From LD21 sp963715785 (lineage in GTDB: Bacteria; Bacteroidota; Bacteroidia; Bacteroidales; VadinHA17), in NCBI GenBank assembly GCA_963715785.1, contig OY970276.1:2480001-2544000 (forward strand): a stretch of DNA of 64,000 bases, read 5' to 3'. Of the stretch, positions 33,656 through 42,698 are shown one piece after another (within the stretch, counting starts at the first letter, position 1; the number at the start of each line of letters is the position of its first letter). The notes below the pieces were generated by a model. It was given only the letters and a program-made list of their open reading frames with translations, made no database searches and was not told the DNA's origin. Position numbers and translations under genes: made by a program.

Positions 33656-34984
33656 ATGAAAAAGAGAGAAACCCTAACGGTTATGCTGTTATTCTTATCA
33701 ATAAGCGGTGGAATATTGTCAGCTCAGGACAATAAAGTCGAACTCAGGCTTACTTTAAAAGAAGCGCAGGAATATGCGTCGAATTATAATAAAATGGTCA
33801 AATCGGCAAAGTTCTCCGTACAGGCATCCCAAAAAGACATATGGACAGCAATATCTTCGGGGTTGCCACAGGTTTCTGCAGGTGCGAACTTTACAGATAA
33901 TTTTAAACTTGGAGTGTTTGTTTTGACCATGAACGATGTACCTGCCACAATAATAATGGGTACTACGTACAACATTCCGGTTGCATTGCAGGCGTCGATG
34001 CCCCTGTTTAGTGCAAATTATTATATCGGAATTGAGACTTCAAAGCTCGCACAGAAGATGGCAGTATCAAATCTGCAGAGCACAGAAATTGATACTCGCC
34101 AGGCTGTCGCTTCCGCATATTATCTTATCCTTATTTCTGAGGAGTCATTAAGGATACTCAAGGAGAATCTTTCAAATTTACGTGAGACATTAAAGTCAAC
34201 CAGGGCTATGTATAGCTCCGGTCTTGCTGAATCAACTGACGTTGATCAGATGGCATCAAACGTAACAATGATGGAAAATTCTTTCAGCAACCTTCAGAAC
34301 ACTATCGAAATGAATTACAATCTTTTACGATTTCAGCTTGGTGTTAAATTTGACATGAAGATTATTCTTACCCAAACAATTGATGATCTCGTCAAAGATA
34401 TTAATGTTGAAGAGGTGCTTTCACAGAATTTTAATCCAACCACAAACATCCAATATGATCTTGTTGATAAGCAGGAGAAGTTGTCTGCGCTCGAACTGAA
34501 AAGTCAAAAAGCCATGACATTACCTTCGTTGTCAGGCGTTTATTCGACTTCTACAACAGGAATGGCAATGAAAATGTCAGATCTTAAATGGTATCCGAGT
34601 TCTTATCTGGGTTTTAATCTTTCAGTGCCGATATTTGCCAGTGGCCAGAGATATTCCGGTATTCAGAAAGCGAAGATTAATCTTGAAAAGGCCAGAAATA
34701 CAAAGGAAATGGTTTCTGACCAGCTGCAGATACAGGATAAGCAATTAAGATATAATCTGCAAAATGCGAATATCCAGTACAGGAGCCAGAAAGGCAATGT
34801 GGACGTATCGAAAAGAGTGTATGCGAGCATGGAGAACAAATATAAGCAGGGTATGGCGTCAAGCCTTGATCTGATAGAGTCAAACAGCCTCTTTCTGCAA
34901 GCAGAAAATAATTACATATCATCTCTTTTGAATTTACTTCAGACAAAACTCGCTCTCGATAAACTTCTTAATAACCTGAACTAA
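33656..34984 (+). CDS. TolC-family outer-membrane efflux channel
   Basis: A 442-residue exported protein with a signal peptide (about 1-23, cleaved near LSAQ) and two repeats of the outer-membrane efflux protein fold: long coiled-coil helices around 40-65, 150-220, 270-300 and 340-435, with LRLTLKEAQEYASNYNKMVK at the start of the first. It forms the outer-membrane exit duct of the tripartite pump. The adaptor gene follows after 28 bp. Confidence 0.9.
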   Translation: MKKRETLTVMLLFLSISGGILSAQDNKVELRLTLKEAQEYASNYNKMVKSAKFSVQASQKDIWTAISSGLPQVSAGANFTDNFKLGVFVLTMNDVPATIIMGTTYNIPVALQASMPLFSANYYIGIETSKLAQKMAVSNLQSTEIDTRQAVASAYYLILISEESLRILKENLSNLRETLKSTRAMYSSGLAESTDVDQMASNVTMMENSFSNLQNTIEMNYNLLRFQLGVKFDMKIILTQTIDDLVKDINVEEVLSQNFNPTTNIQYDLVDKQEKLSALELKSQKAMTLPSLSGVYSTSTTGMAMKMSDLKWYPSSYLGFNLSVPIFASGQRYSGIQKAKINLEKARNTKEMVSDQLQIQDKQLRYNLQNANIQYRSQKGNVDVSKRVYASMENKYKQGMASSLDLIESNSLFLQAENNYISSLLNLLQTKLALDKLLNNLN

Positions 34985-35012
34985 TTAAACAGAAACCTTC
35001 AATACCTGATAT

Positions 35013-36077
35013 ATGAAATACTTAAGCACAATTCCTGTAATCCTGTTCAGCGGACTGTTATTTGCAGGCTGTTCATCCAAAACCAACCCCGATGCTGCTG
35101 CAACTGCCGATGCTTCGGCTGTAGCTGAAAAAGCTGCTATACCGGTGAAAGTTTCTGAGCTTACAAAATCAAAAATTGCAAGAACGATTGACTACACCGC
35201 AACAATTTTACCTTTTGAGGAGGTAAATATGGCTCCGTCAACTCCCGGAAGGATTGATAAAATATATGTCGGGCTGGGTGATAAGGTCAACAGGAATGAT
35301 AAGCTGTTCCTGATGGACCGTACACAGCTTTATCAGTTGAAACTGCAATTGAGCAGTCTTTCAAAGGATCTCTCCCGCCTTGATACTTTGCTCAAATCGG
35401 GAAGTGCAAAGCAGCAGCAATACGACCAGATGAAGACTCAGTATGATGTGACAAAGACAAACGTTGATTTTATGGAATCAAATACTCTTATGAAGGCTCC
35501 CTTTGCCGGAGTTGTAACGGGTAAATATTTTGAAAATGGAGAAATGTATTCCGGGACACCTACTACTCAAAACGGAAGATCTGCAGTTGTAACAGTTATG
35601 CAGGTCAATCCACTGAAAATAAATGTAAGTATTTCTGAACAATACTATCCTTTAATAAAAAAAGGAATGAAAGCTGAAGTCACAGCTGATGTATATAAAA
35701 ATGAGAAATTCACCGGAACCGTTTATAGAATAGCTCCAACGATTAACTCCGGGACGAGGTCATTTAATGTAGAGCTTGAGCTCCCCAACAGGAATGATCT
35801 TCTTAAACCGGGAATGTTCGTGAGAGTGTCAATGGATCTTGGTGAAGTGGAAACATTTGTTGTTCCGGCAAATACTGTTCTGGTTCAGGAAGGTACAAAT
35901 ACCCGGTTTGTTTATGTTGAAAGGACAAACCTGGCTAATAGGATTGAGGTGGCAATAGGAAAAAGGTTTGATGACCAGCTTGAGATCATTTCGGATAATC
36001 TTAAGGAGGGTGATAATTTAGTGACCGAAGGACAGGCAAAGCTCATCAACGGCGATAAGATTGAAATAGTAAAGTAA
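35013..36077 (+). CDS. RND efflux periplasmic adaptor (membrane fusion protein)
   Basis: A 354-residue lipoprotein (lipobox LLFAGC, Cys20). After an Ala-rich linker (28-45) come a barrel-sandwich/lipoyl half (VNMAPSTPGRIDKIYVGLGD), a rather short alpha hairpin (about 110-150), the second lipoyl half (LMKAPFAGVVTGKYFENGE), a beta barrel (about 195-270) and the membrane-proximal domain (about 280-354). It joins the inner-membrane pump to the TolC-like channel. The short hairpin is common in HAE1-type adaptors of Bacteroidota. Confidence 0.92.
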   Translation: MKYLSTIPVILFSGLLFAGCSSKTNPDAAATADASAVAEKAAIPVKVSELTKSKIARTIDYTATILPFEEVNMAPSTPGRIDKIYVGLGDKVNRNDKLFLMDRTQLYQLKLQLSSLSKDLSRLDTLLKSGSAKQQQYDQMKTQYDVTKTNVDFMESNTLMKAPFAGVVTGKYFENGEMYSGTPTTQNGRSAVVTVMQVNPLKINVSISEQYYPLIKKGMKAEVTADVYKNEKFTGTVYRIAPTINSGTRSFNVELELPNRNDLLKPGMFVRVSMDLGEVETFVVPANTVLVQEGTNTRFVYVERTNLANRIEVAIGKRFDDQLEIISDNLKEGDNLVTEGQAKLINGDKIEIVK

Positions 36078-36102
36078 TTGCGAGAATCTCAACTATAAGA
36101 AA

Positions 36103-39100
36103 ATGAGTATATATAGTGCATCCGTAAAAAGACCCGTAACAACCATACTGATATTCGTCGGTCTGATGGTTATGGGATTGTATTCCCTCACGCAATTACC
36201 AGTAGATCTTTATCCTGAAATGGAATTGCCCTTTGTTGTGGTCTATACAAATTATCCCGGAGCAAGTGCCTCGGATATAGAATCAAATGTTACCAGGCCA
36301 ATTGAGAATGCCCTAAATTCGGTAAGCAAGCTAAAAGAAATCACATCGACATCGAGCGATGCCTCGTCTGTGGTCTTTATGAATTTTGAATACGGGACAA
36401 ATCTCGATGAAGCGTCGAATGATATTCGAAGTGCACTCAGCTTTACCGAGAGAGTATTGCCTGAAGATTGTGATAAGCCCACAATTATTAAGTTCAGCAC
36501 CAGCATGATGCCTATTATCTTCTATGCCATAACAGCCAAAGAGAGCTATGCCGGTCTCGAGAAGATCCTGGATGAAAAGATAGTAAACCCGCTGAACAGG
36601 ATTGAAGGCGTAGGTTCTGTGGCATTGGCCGGGGTTCCGGGCAGGAAGGTCTATATTGATGTCGACCCGAGGAAGATGGAAGCTTATAACATAACAATTG
36701 AGCAGATTGGTAATGTTTTAAGGGCTGAAAACCTTAATATGCCTGCCGGATTTATCGAAATGGGGAAAACAGATTATCCATTAAGGATCCAGGGCGAATT
36801 TCCGGAGAGCGATGTCGTGAAAAACCTGGTAATAAGCAATTTTAACGGGAACAGCGTCTACCTTAAGGATGTTGCAGAAGTCCGCGATACAATCAGGGAA
36901 TCAAAACTTGACACCAGGATCAATGGTGCAAAGGGAATGAGCTTGTATATACAGAAGCAATCGGGAGGCAATACCGTGAAGGTTACCAGGGATGTTGAAA
37001 AAGCTCTTGAAACGCTTAAAAAGGATCTTCCCCAGGATGTTAAAATTGAAAAACTTTTCGATAGTGCATCGTTCATAAAGGGTTCAATTAGTAACCTTAC
37101 AGAGACATTGGGCTATGCTGCAATTTTTGTTGTGCTCGTAGTATTGTTCTTTCTTGGCAGGTGGAGGGCGACTTTCATCGTTATTCTTACTATCCCTATC
37201 TCGCTGATCGTCGCATTCATATACCTGTTTATAACCGGAGCCTCAATAAATATTATCTCGCTCACATCGCTCTCAATTGCCATCGGGATGGTTGTGGACG
37301 ATGCCATTGTTGTTCTCGAAAATATCACAAAGCATATTGAAAGAGGCAGCAGGCCGAGGGAGGCGTCTATCTATGCAACAAATGAGGTATGGCTTGCTGT
37401 AATTGTTACTACCCTTACAGTTGTGGCAGTTTTTTTCCCGCTGACATTTGTAAAGGGCCTTACCGGAGTACTTTTCAAGCAGCTGGGCATGATTGTAACA
37501 ATAACCATTGTGACATCTGTATTTGCTGCCATAACTCTGACACCTACACTCAGCTCACTTCTGCTGAAGTGGTATCCGATAAAAAAAGATGCCGGTTTCT
37601 GGACTTACGATGGCAGCATCAGGAAATGGCTTGATAAGCTCGATCATTTTTATGAGAGAACTCTGCGTTGGGCACTTCATCATAAAACCGTCATCTCAAT
37701 CGGTGCATCAGTAATATTCATTGGATCGATGAGTTTGTTCCTGATCATAAAAACAGAGTTTTTTCCGCAGGCCGATGAATCGAGAATCACAGCAAATATT
37801 GAACTTCAGACCGGTACCAGGGTTGATGAGACTATTTTAACAGCAAATTATTTCGATGATCTTATCAAAAAGAAATATCCTGAAGTAAAAATTATATCAA
37901 CATCAACCGGGACAGATGACCAGGGAGGTTTCGCATCAATATTTAATGCCGGAGGCACTCATACCATTGCTTACAACCTTAGCCTTGTGCCGATAGAAGC
38001 CAGAAAAAAATCTGTGTTCGAGATTGTTGAGGAGATGCGGGCAGATTTTGCCAAACGGCCCGAAATTGTCAACTTTACTCTCAGTACCTCAGATAATATG
38101 GGGAGTTTTGGCGGAAGCACAGTGGATGTTGAGGTATATGGATATAATATCTCGGAAACAAACCTCGTTGCCGAAGAACTGTCAAATAAGATAAAGAAAA
38201 TAGCCGGTACAAAAGATGTAAAGATCAGCAGGGCGAAATCCAAACCTGAGTTGCAGATTGTCTTTGACCAGAATAAGATGAGCGCCAGCGGTCTTAATAC
38301 TGCCATGGTGTCGACGGCAGTTAAAAACAGGGTGGATGGACTTACAGCTACCAGGCTGCGTCAGTTTGGCGATGAATATGATGTTGTTGTACGATTTAAA
38401 AAAGATTCCCGAAGCACTCTGACCGACATTGAAGATATTGGGATCACTAACCCGATGGGGCAGATCATAAGGCTTGGGGAGATAGCAAAAATAAAAGAAT
38501 ACTGGTCGCCTCCAAATATTGAGCGCAAGAGAAAGGAACGCATTGTAAGGGTATCATTCACTCCATACAAGAGATCTCTCACTGATATTCAGATGGATGT
38601 ACAAAAAGCAATTGATGGCACTTCTATGCCGGCCGGAGTGATGGTTCAGATTTCGGGAGCAATCAAAGATCAGATGGATGCATTTATGGATATAGCGATG
38701 CTGATGATGATAAGCCTGATACTTGTTTATCTTATTATGGCTTCACAATTTGAATCGCTGAAAATGCCTTTCATTATTATGTTTTCAATTCCATTTGCAT
38801 TCTCGGGTGTGGCGATAGCACTATATCTTACCAATACGCCTTTAAGTGTGATCTCGGGAATCGGTGCAGTTATGCTTATAGGTATAGTCGTAAAGAACGC
38901 TATAGTGCTTGTCGACTTTATAAACCTGATGCGGGAAAGAGGACATGAGCTATACGAAGCAATTGCTATTTCTGGCCGTTCACGTCTAAGACCAGTAATA
39001 ATGACCTCTGCTACTACTATTCTGGGCATGTTGCCACTTGCCATGAGCAAGGGATCAGGTTCTGAATTATGGAGCCCGATGGGAGTGGCCGTTATCGGCG

Positions 39101-39246
39101 GATTAGTGTTTTCCACAATGGTAACACTGGTTCTTGTCCCGGTTGTTTATGCAATATTTGCGAAACGAGGGGAGAGGAACAAAAACCTTGCGGTATACTC
39201 TGGGTTTGATTTTATTAATGGCAATGGAACAACAGATATTAATTAG
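36103..39246 (+). CDS. RND multidrug efflux permease (HAE1/AcrB-like)
   Basis: A 1047-residue inner-membrane proton-driven pump with 12 helices and two large periplasmic loops (about 35-330 and 560-860). The start VKRPVTTILIFVGLMVMGLY is typical. The proton-relay aspartate pair of helix 4 is in SIAIGMVVDDAIVVLENI, and the helix 10-11 region reads IGIVVKNAIVLVDFINLMR. There are no heavy-metal (CusA) signatures, so hydrophobic drugs, detergents or lipids are the likely substrates. It is the third structural gene of the tetR operon. Confidence 0.94.
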   Translation: MSIYSASVKRPVTTILIFVGLMVMGLYSLTQLPVDLYPEMELPFVVVYTNYPGASASDIESNVTRPIENALNSVSKLKEITSTSSDASSVVFMNFEYGTNLDEASNDIRSALSFTERVLPEDCDKPTIIKFSTSMMPIIFYAITAKESYAGLEKILDEKIVNPLNRIEGVGSVALAGVPGRKVYIDVDPRKMEAYNITIEQIGNVLRAENLNMPAGFIEMGKTDYPLRIQGEFPESDVVKNLVISNFNGNSVYLKDVAEVRDTIRESKLDTRINGAKGMSLYIQKQSGGNTVKVTRDVEKALETLKKDLPQDVKIEKLFDSASFIKGSISNLTETLGYAAIFVVLVVLFFLGRWRATFIVILTIPISLIVAFIYLFITGASINIISLTSLSIAIGMVVDDAIVVLENITKHIERGSRPREASIYATNEVWLAVIVTTLTVVAVFFPLTFVKGLTGVLFKQLGMIVTITIVTSVFAAITLTPTLSSLLLKWYPIKKDAGFWTYDGSIRKWLDKLDHFYERTLRWALHHKTVISIGASVIFIGSMSLFLIIKTEFFPQADESRITANIELQTGTRVDETILTANYFDDLIKKKYPEVKIISTSTGTDDQGGFASIFNAGGTHTIAYNLSLVPIEARKKSVFEIVEEMRADFAKRPEIVNFTLSTSDNMGSFGGSTVDVEVYGYNISETNLVAEELSNKIKKIAGTKDVKISRAKSKPELQIVFDQNKMSASGLNTAMVSTAVKNRVDGLTATRLRQFGDEYDVVVRFKKDSRSTLTDIEDIGITNPMGQIIRLGEIAKIKEYWSPPNIERKRKERIVRVSFTPYKRSLTDIQMDVQKAIDGTSMPAGVMVQISGAIKDQMDAFMDIAMLMMISLILVYLIMASQFESLKMPFIIMFSIPFAFSGVAIALYLTNTPLSVISGIGAVMLIGIVVKNAIVLVDFINLMRERGHELYEAIAISGRSRLRPVIMTSATTILGMLPLAMSKGSGSELWSPMGVAVIGGLVFSTMVTLVLVPVVYAIFAKRGERNKNLAVYSGFDFINGNGTTDIN

Positions 39247-39264
39247 ACCTGAAAAATATTTACT

Positions 39265-39558
39265 ATGAAAGCAATAATGATAATATATAACCAGGCACAT
39301 ACTGAAAAAGTCGAATACCTTCTTGATAAGCTTAATATAAAAGGTTATTCCCTGTGGGAAAATGTGCAGGGCAGGGGGTCAGATACTGGTGTTCCGCACC
39401 TTGGCACCCATGCCTGGCCTGAAATAAATAAAAGCGTACTGACAATTGTTGATGACGGAATTGTTGACAGTGTCCTGGAGAATGTTAAGAGGATCAATGC
39501 TGTTAACGAAGAGGTTGGTATACGGGCATTTGTGTGGGATATTCTGAAAAAGGCATAG
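39265..39558 (+). CDS. PII-like small protein
   Basis: A 97-residue protein with the ferredoxin-like fold pattern of PII signalling proteins: strand MKAIMIIYNQ, helix AHTEKVEYLLDKLN, strand GYSLWENV, a long T-loop-like stretch with glycines (QGRGSDTGVPHLGTHAWPE), strand SVLTIVDDG, and helix VDSVLENVKRIN. It lacks the uridylylated-tyrosine T-loop and nucleotide motifs of GlnB/GlnK, so a nitrogen role should not be assumed. Starting 18 bp after the pump gene, it is part of the efflux operon and may sense or gate the pump. Confidence 0.7.
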   Translation: MKAIMIIYNQAHTEKVEYLLDKLNIKGYSLWENVQGRGSDTGVPHLGTHAWPEINKSVLTIVDDGIVDSVLENVKRINAVNEEVGIRAFVWDILKKA

Positions 39559-39564
39559 TTTTTT

Positions 39565-39680
39565 CGACCTCTGTGATCCTCTGTACTTCTCCGTGTTCCG
39601 ATAGCTATCGGAACTCCGTGTAAGTTCTTTTTTGTGACACAGAGTGTCACAGAGAAGACACAGAGTTACACTGAGTCTAA
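39565..39680. repeat. CTCTGTG/CACAGAG inverted-repeat element carrying palindrome copy 3
   Basis: Homologous to the element at 32655-32770: it shares GTGTAAGTTCTT, a T-run and CACAGAG units. Here the palindrome TTCCGATAGCTATCGGAA (39596-39613) sits in the left arm between CTCCGTG (39589-39595) and CTCCGTG (39614-39620), an exact 7-bp direct repeat. Confidence 0.8.
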
Positions 39681-39684
39681 AACA

Positions 39685-39720
39685 AAAACCGCCACAATAT
39701 TGAGGCGGTTTTATTATTTT
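39685..39720. terminator. Bidirectional Rho-independent terminator
   Basis: AAAACCGCC (39685-39693) pairs with GGCGGTTTT (39704-39712) around an AT-rich loop; T-rich sequence follows on the plus strand and an A-run precedes it, so it can end both the efflux operon and the convergent EF-G2 gene. Confidence 0.85.
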
Positions 39721-39734
39721 CAAGGGGAATGAGG

Positions 39735-41891
39735 CTATTCTTCCTCTTCTTCTTCAGAGTAAGCCTTAATAACCTGATCCTGTACATCACCAGGAACCTG
39801 GGAATATTCAGCGAATTTCATTGTATACATTGCACGTCCGCCGGTAATTGAGCTGAGTGCCGTAGAATACTTATTCATTTCGGCCAGAGGCACTTTTGCC
39901 TTGATAACCTCAAACCGTTTTTCGCTTGACATTCCCAAAACCATTCCGCGCCGGCCCTGAAGGTCGCTGATCACATCACCCATGCGGTCGGAAGGAACCA
40001 TTATTTCAACATCATATACTGGTTCAAGGATCTTTGGACCAGCGTTTTTGAATGCCTGACTGAATGCATTTCTTCCGGCAAGACGGAAGGATATTTCATT
40101 GGAGTCGACCGGATGCATTTTCCCATCATAAACATAAACCCTGATGTCACGGGCATATGATCCGGTAAGAGGACCAATCTCCATCTTTTCCATGATACCT
40201 TTAAGTATGGCAGGCATAAAACGGGCATCAATAGAACCTCCCACGATACTATTAACATACACCAGTTTTCCGCCCCAGGGAAGAGCAATCTCCTCCTTGT
40301 CGCGAACCGAGATCTTTATTTCCTTGCCATTGATCTTTTGCATAGATACTTCCTTCGAACCTTCTTCGAAAGGCTCAATGATCATATGTACTTCGCCGAA
40401 TTGCCCTGCGCCGCCAGACTGCTTTCTGTGCCTGTAATCGGCCTGTGCCGTTTTTGTAATTGTCTCACGGTAAGGAATTTTCGGAGAATTGTAATTTGTT
40501 GGGATCTTATAGATATTATCGAGGTGCCATTTCATTATATTAAGATGGTATTCACCCTGTCCGTGTACAATTATCTGCTTTAATTCTTTTGAGTATTCGA
40601 TGACAATTGTAGGATCTTCAAGATGTATCTTGTTCAATGCTTCACCCAGCTTCTCATCATCACTTTCACTCTGAGCCTTTATGGCAGTTCTGTATTTGGG
40701 TTCGGGAAATTTTACGCCTTCATATTTCCAGTCATTTCCCGGTGCATTGAGAGTATGGCCTGTTTTGGTGTTTTTCAGCTTTACAAATGCGCCGATATCA
40801 CCTACATGGAGTTCAGGTACTCTTGTTCTGTTCTTGCCGGCGCTGACATACAGCTGTGCCAGACGTTCTTTTGTTCCGTTATTAGTATTAATAACATCAA
40901 GGTTCTCGGTTATTTTTCCTGAGTATACTCTGAAGTAGTTGATTTCACCAATATGTTCTTCTATTGATGATTTAAATACATAAACCGAAGCCGGTCCGGA
41001 TGGATCAGGCTTAATTTCATTTCCTTTGCTGTTGACGATAGCAGGCATATCGGCAATTGAAGGTGCCTCAGCCACAATAAATTCCAGGAGACTGTCTACG
41101 CCGATATTAAACTTGGAGGAAAGGCATAAGACCGGGAACAGGCTTCTTGATCTTAATCCTTTGGCAATACCCTTTTTTATTTCATCTTCTGTAAGAGAAT
41201 CATTCGAGAAGAAAAGCTCCATCAGAGTCTCATCACTTTCTGCAGCTTTTTCAACCAGGGCGCTGTGAAGCTCAGTGGCTTTAGCTGCCTGGTCGGCCGG
41301 GATGTCAAGTATTTCTGCTTTTCCGCCGTCTTTTGCATAACGGAGCATTTTCATCTTCAGGACGTCGATAATTGAATTGAATCCCACTCCTTCGTTGACA
41401 GGGTACTGGATCAGTATGACATCAGTGCTTAATCTTTCCCTGAGCATTTCGAGTGATTTCTCAAAGTTGGCTTTTTCATGATCAAGGCCATTGATAACAA
41501 TTATCACCGGTTTGTGTTCCTTTTCTGCATGTCTGAAATGTATCTCTGTTCCAACTTCGACGCCATTCTGAACATTTATTGTCATTACCGCAGCATCTGA
41601 GGCGAAGAGAGAAGATATTACTCCGCCGCTGAAATCATCCAGTCCCGGTGTATCAAAGATATTTATCTTATGATTCTGAAATTCAGTGTATAATACTGTT
41701 GAAAAGATCGAGTTGCCATTTTCGTGTTCAATGGGACGATAATCTGAAACTGTATTATTTCCTTCAATTGTTCCTCTTCTCTCAATAATGCCGCCATTAA
41801 AAAGCATTGCCTCGGCAAGGGTAGTCTTGCCTGAACCTGAGTTACCCAGAAGAGCAATGTTTTTAATCTGGTCCGCCTGGAATGTTTTCAT
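39735..41891 (-). CDS. Elongation factor G paralogue (EF-G2) with degenerate GTPase motifs
   Basis: A 718-residue EF-G-like protein with all five domains; domain IV (about 475-600) and the C-terminal SQVPGDVQDQVIKAYSEEEE are intact. The P-loop GNSGSGKT (16-23) is kept, but the catalytic DTPGH is DTPGL (Leu84), NKxD is NGLD (134-137), and switch I lacks the usual RGITI (ENGNSIFS instead). The canonical FusA encoded nearby keeps all of these. This pattern fits the Bacteroides EF-G2 that supports translocation without GTP hydrolysis during starvation. The C-terminus is very acidic. It is free-standing and divergent from rpsL. Confidence 0.9.
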   Translation of the reverse strand: MKTFQADQIKNIALLGNSGSGKTTLAEAMLFNGGIIERRGTIEGNNTVSDYRPIEHENGNSIFSTVLYTEFQNHKINIFDTPGLDDFSGGVISSLFASDAAVMTINVQNGVEVGTEIHFRHAEKEHKPVIIVINGLDHEKANFEKSLEMLRERLSTDVILIQYPVNEGVGFNSIIDVLKMKMLRYAKDGGKAEILDIPADQAAKATELHSALVEKAAESDETLMELFFSNDSLTEDEIKKGIAKGLRSRSLFPVLCLSSKFNIGVDSLLEFIVAEAPSIADMPAIVNSKGNEIKPDPSGPASVYVFKSSIEEHIGEINYFRVYSGKITENLDVINTNNGTKERLAQLYVSAGKNRTRVPELHVGDIGAFVKLKNTKTGHTLNAPGNDWKYEGVKFPEPKYRTAIKAQSESDDEKLGEALNKIHLEDPTIVIEYSKELKQIIVHGQGEYHLNIMKWHLDNIYKIPTNYNSPKIPYRETITKTAQADYRHRKQSGGAGQFGEVHMIIEPFEEGSKEVSMQKINGKEIKISVRDKEEIALPWGGKLVYVNSIVGGSIDARFMPAILKGIMEKMEIGPLTGSYARDIRVYVYDGKMHPVDSNEISFRLAGRNAFSQAFKNAGPKILEPVYDVEIMVPSDRMGDVISDLQGRRGMVLGMSSEKRFEVIKAKVPLAEMNKYSTALSSITGGRAMYTMKFAEYSQVPGDVQDQVIKAYSEEEEEE

Positions 41892-42228
41892 ATTTTACTG
41901 TGTATTATATGTAAGAATAATTTATCATTCTGTGTTTAGGAGGTGACAAAAATAATAATTTTTTAAAAACAGTTTAAGAAAGAGGTGAGAATTACAAATT
42001 TTTTATTTCCTTTGCACAAGTTTTTTGAAATACAGGAGTACCGTTTATTCCTTCACAGTAAGTTTATAAAATGTTTTTCGCTGGGAATGATCGGGAAGGA
42101 ACCTGTTTATAACTTACACTATTAGTAAGATATATTGATTTAAAGCATGCTTAAAGGCCTGAATATTTGTTGTAATCAGGTATCTGAAACATGTATTTTA
42201 TGTTGTTGCAAAAATAAAGCAATTTGAT
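41892..42228. other. Divergent EF-G2/rpsL intergenic region
   Basis: No gene seen. A minus-strand -7 box TATTTTTG (41947-41954) may serve EF-G2. GTAAGTTTATAAA (42058-42070) and TTTATAACTTAC (42106-42117) are complementary apart from one extra base, and CTTAC (42113-42117) can instead pair with GTAAG (42125-42129), giving alternative hairpins or a regulator site. The function is not known. Confidence 0.45.
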
Positions 42229-42259
42229 TTTGATTTAAAAAATAATATTAATACCTTTG
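42229..42259 (+). promoter_or_regulatory. Promoter of the ribosomal protein superoperon
   Basis: TTTG (42229-42232, -33) and TACCTTTG (42252-42259, -7) are separated by 19 bp. Transcription should start near 42266, giving a leader of about 40 nt before rpsL. Confidence 0.75.
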
Positions 42260-42305
42260 CGAACCATTTTTTCAGGTAAAATTTAATGATAAAAAAATTG
42301 GAAAT

Positions 42306-42680
42306 ATGCCGACAATTCAACAATTAGTAAGAAAAGGCAGGAAGAAACTGGTAGATAAAAGTAAAGCACCAGCTCTGGATTCATGTCCTCAGAGAAGGGG
42401 TGTTTGTGTACGTGTTTACACTACAACACCGAAGAAACCTAATTCAGCTATGAGGAAGGTAGCCAGGGTAAGGCTGACCAACCAGAAAGAAGTAAACGCT
42501 TATATTCCGGGTGAGGGCCATAACCTTCAGGAGCACTCGATCGTACTGATCAGAGGCGGGAGGGTTAAAGACCTTCCAGGTGTCCGTTATCACCTGGTTC
42601 GTGGCGCTCTCGACACTTCAGGAGTTGATGGCCGTACTCAGAGAAGATCAAAATATGGTGCTAAAAGGCCTAAGAAGTAA
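42306..42680 (+). CDS. rpsL: 30S ribosomal protein S12
   Basis: A 124-residue decoding-centre protein. TTTPKKPNSAMRKVARVRL and GGRVKDLPGVRYHLVRGALD are the two conserved loops; both lysines whose mutation gives streptomycin resistance are the sensitive wild type. The aspartate in KDLPG is the methylthiolation site in bacteria that have RimO. It is the first gene of the operon, with a short leader and the promoter 47 bp upstream, and is followed by rpsG after 18 bp. Confidence 0.97.
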   Translation: MPTIQQLVRKGRKKLVDKSKAPALDSCPQRRGVCVRVYTTTPKKPNSAMRKVARVRLTNQKEVNAYIPGEGHNLQEHSIVLIRGGRVKDLPGVRYHLVRGALDTSGVDGRTQRRSKYGAKRPKK

Positions 42681-42698
42681 CATTAAAGGAATAAGAAA

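Noticed and set aside
39265..39558. Nitrogen regulatory protein GlnB/GlnK
   Set aside because: The T-loop tyrosine and the nucleotide-binding motifs are not seen and there is no amtB or glnA nearby.
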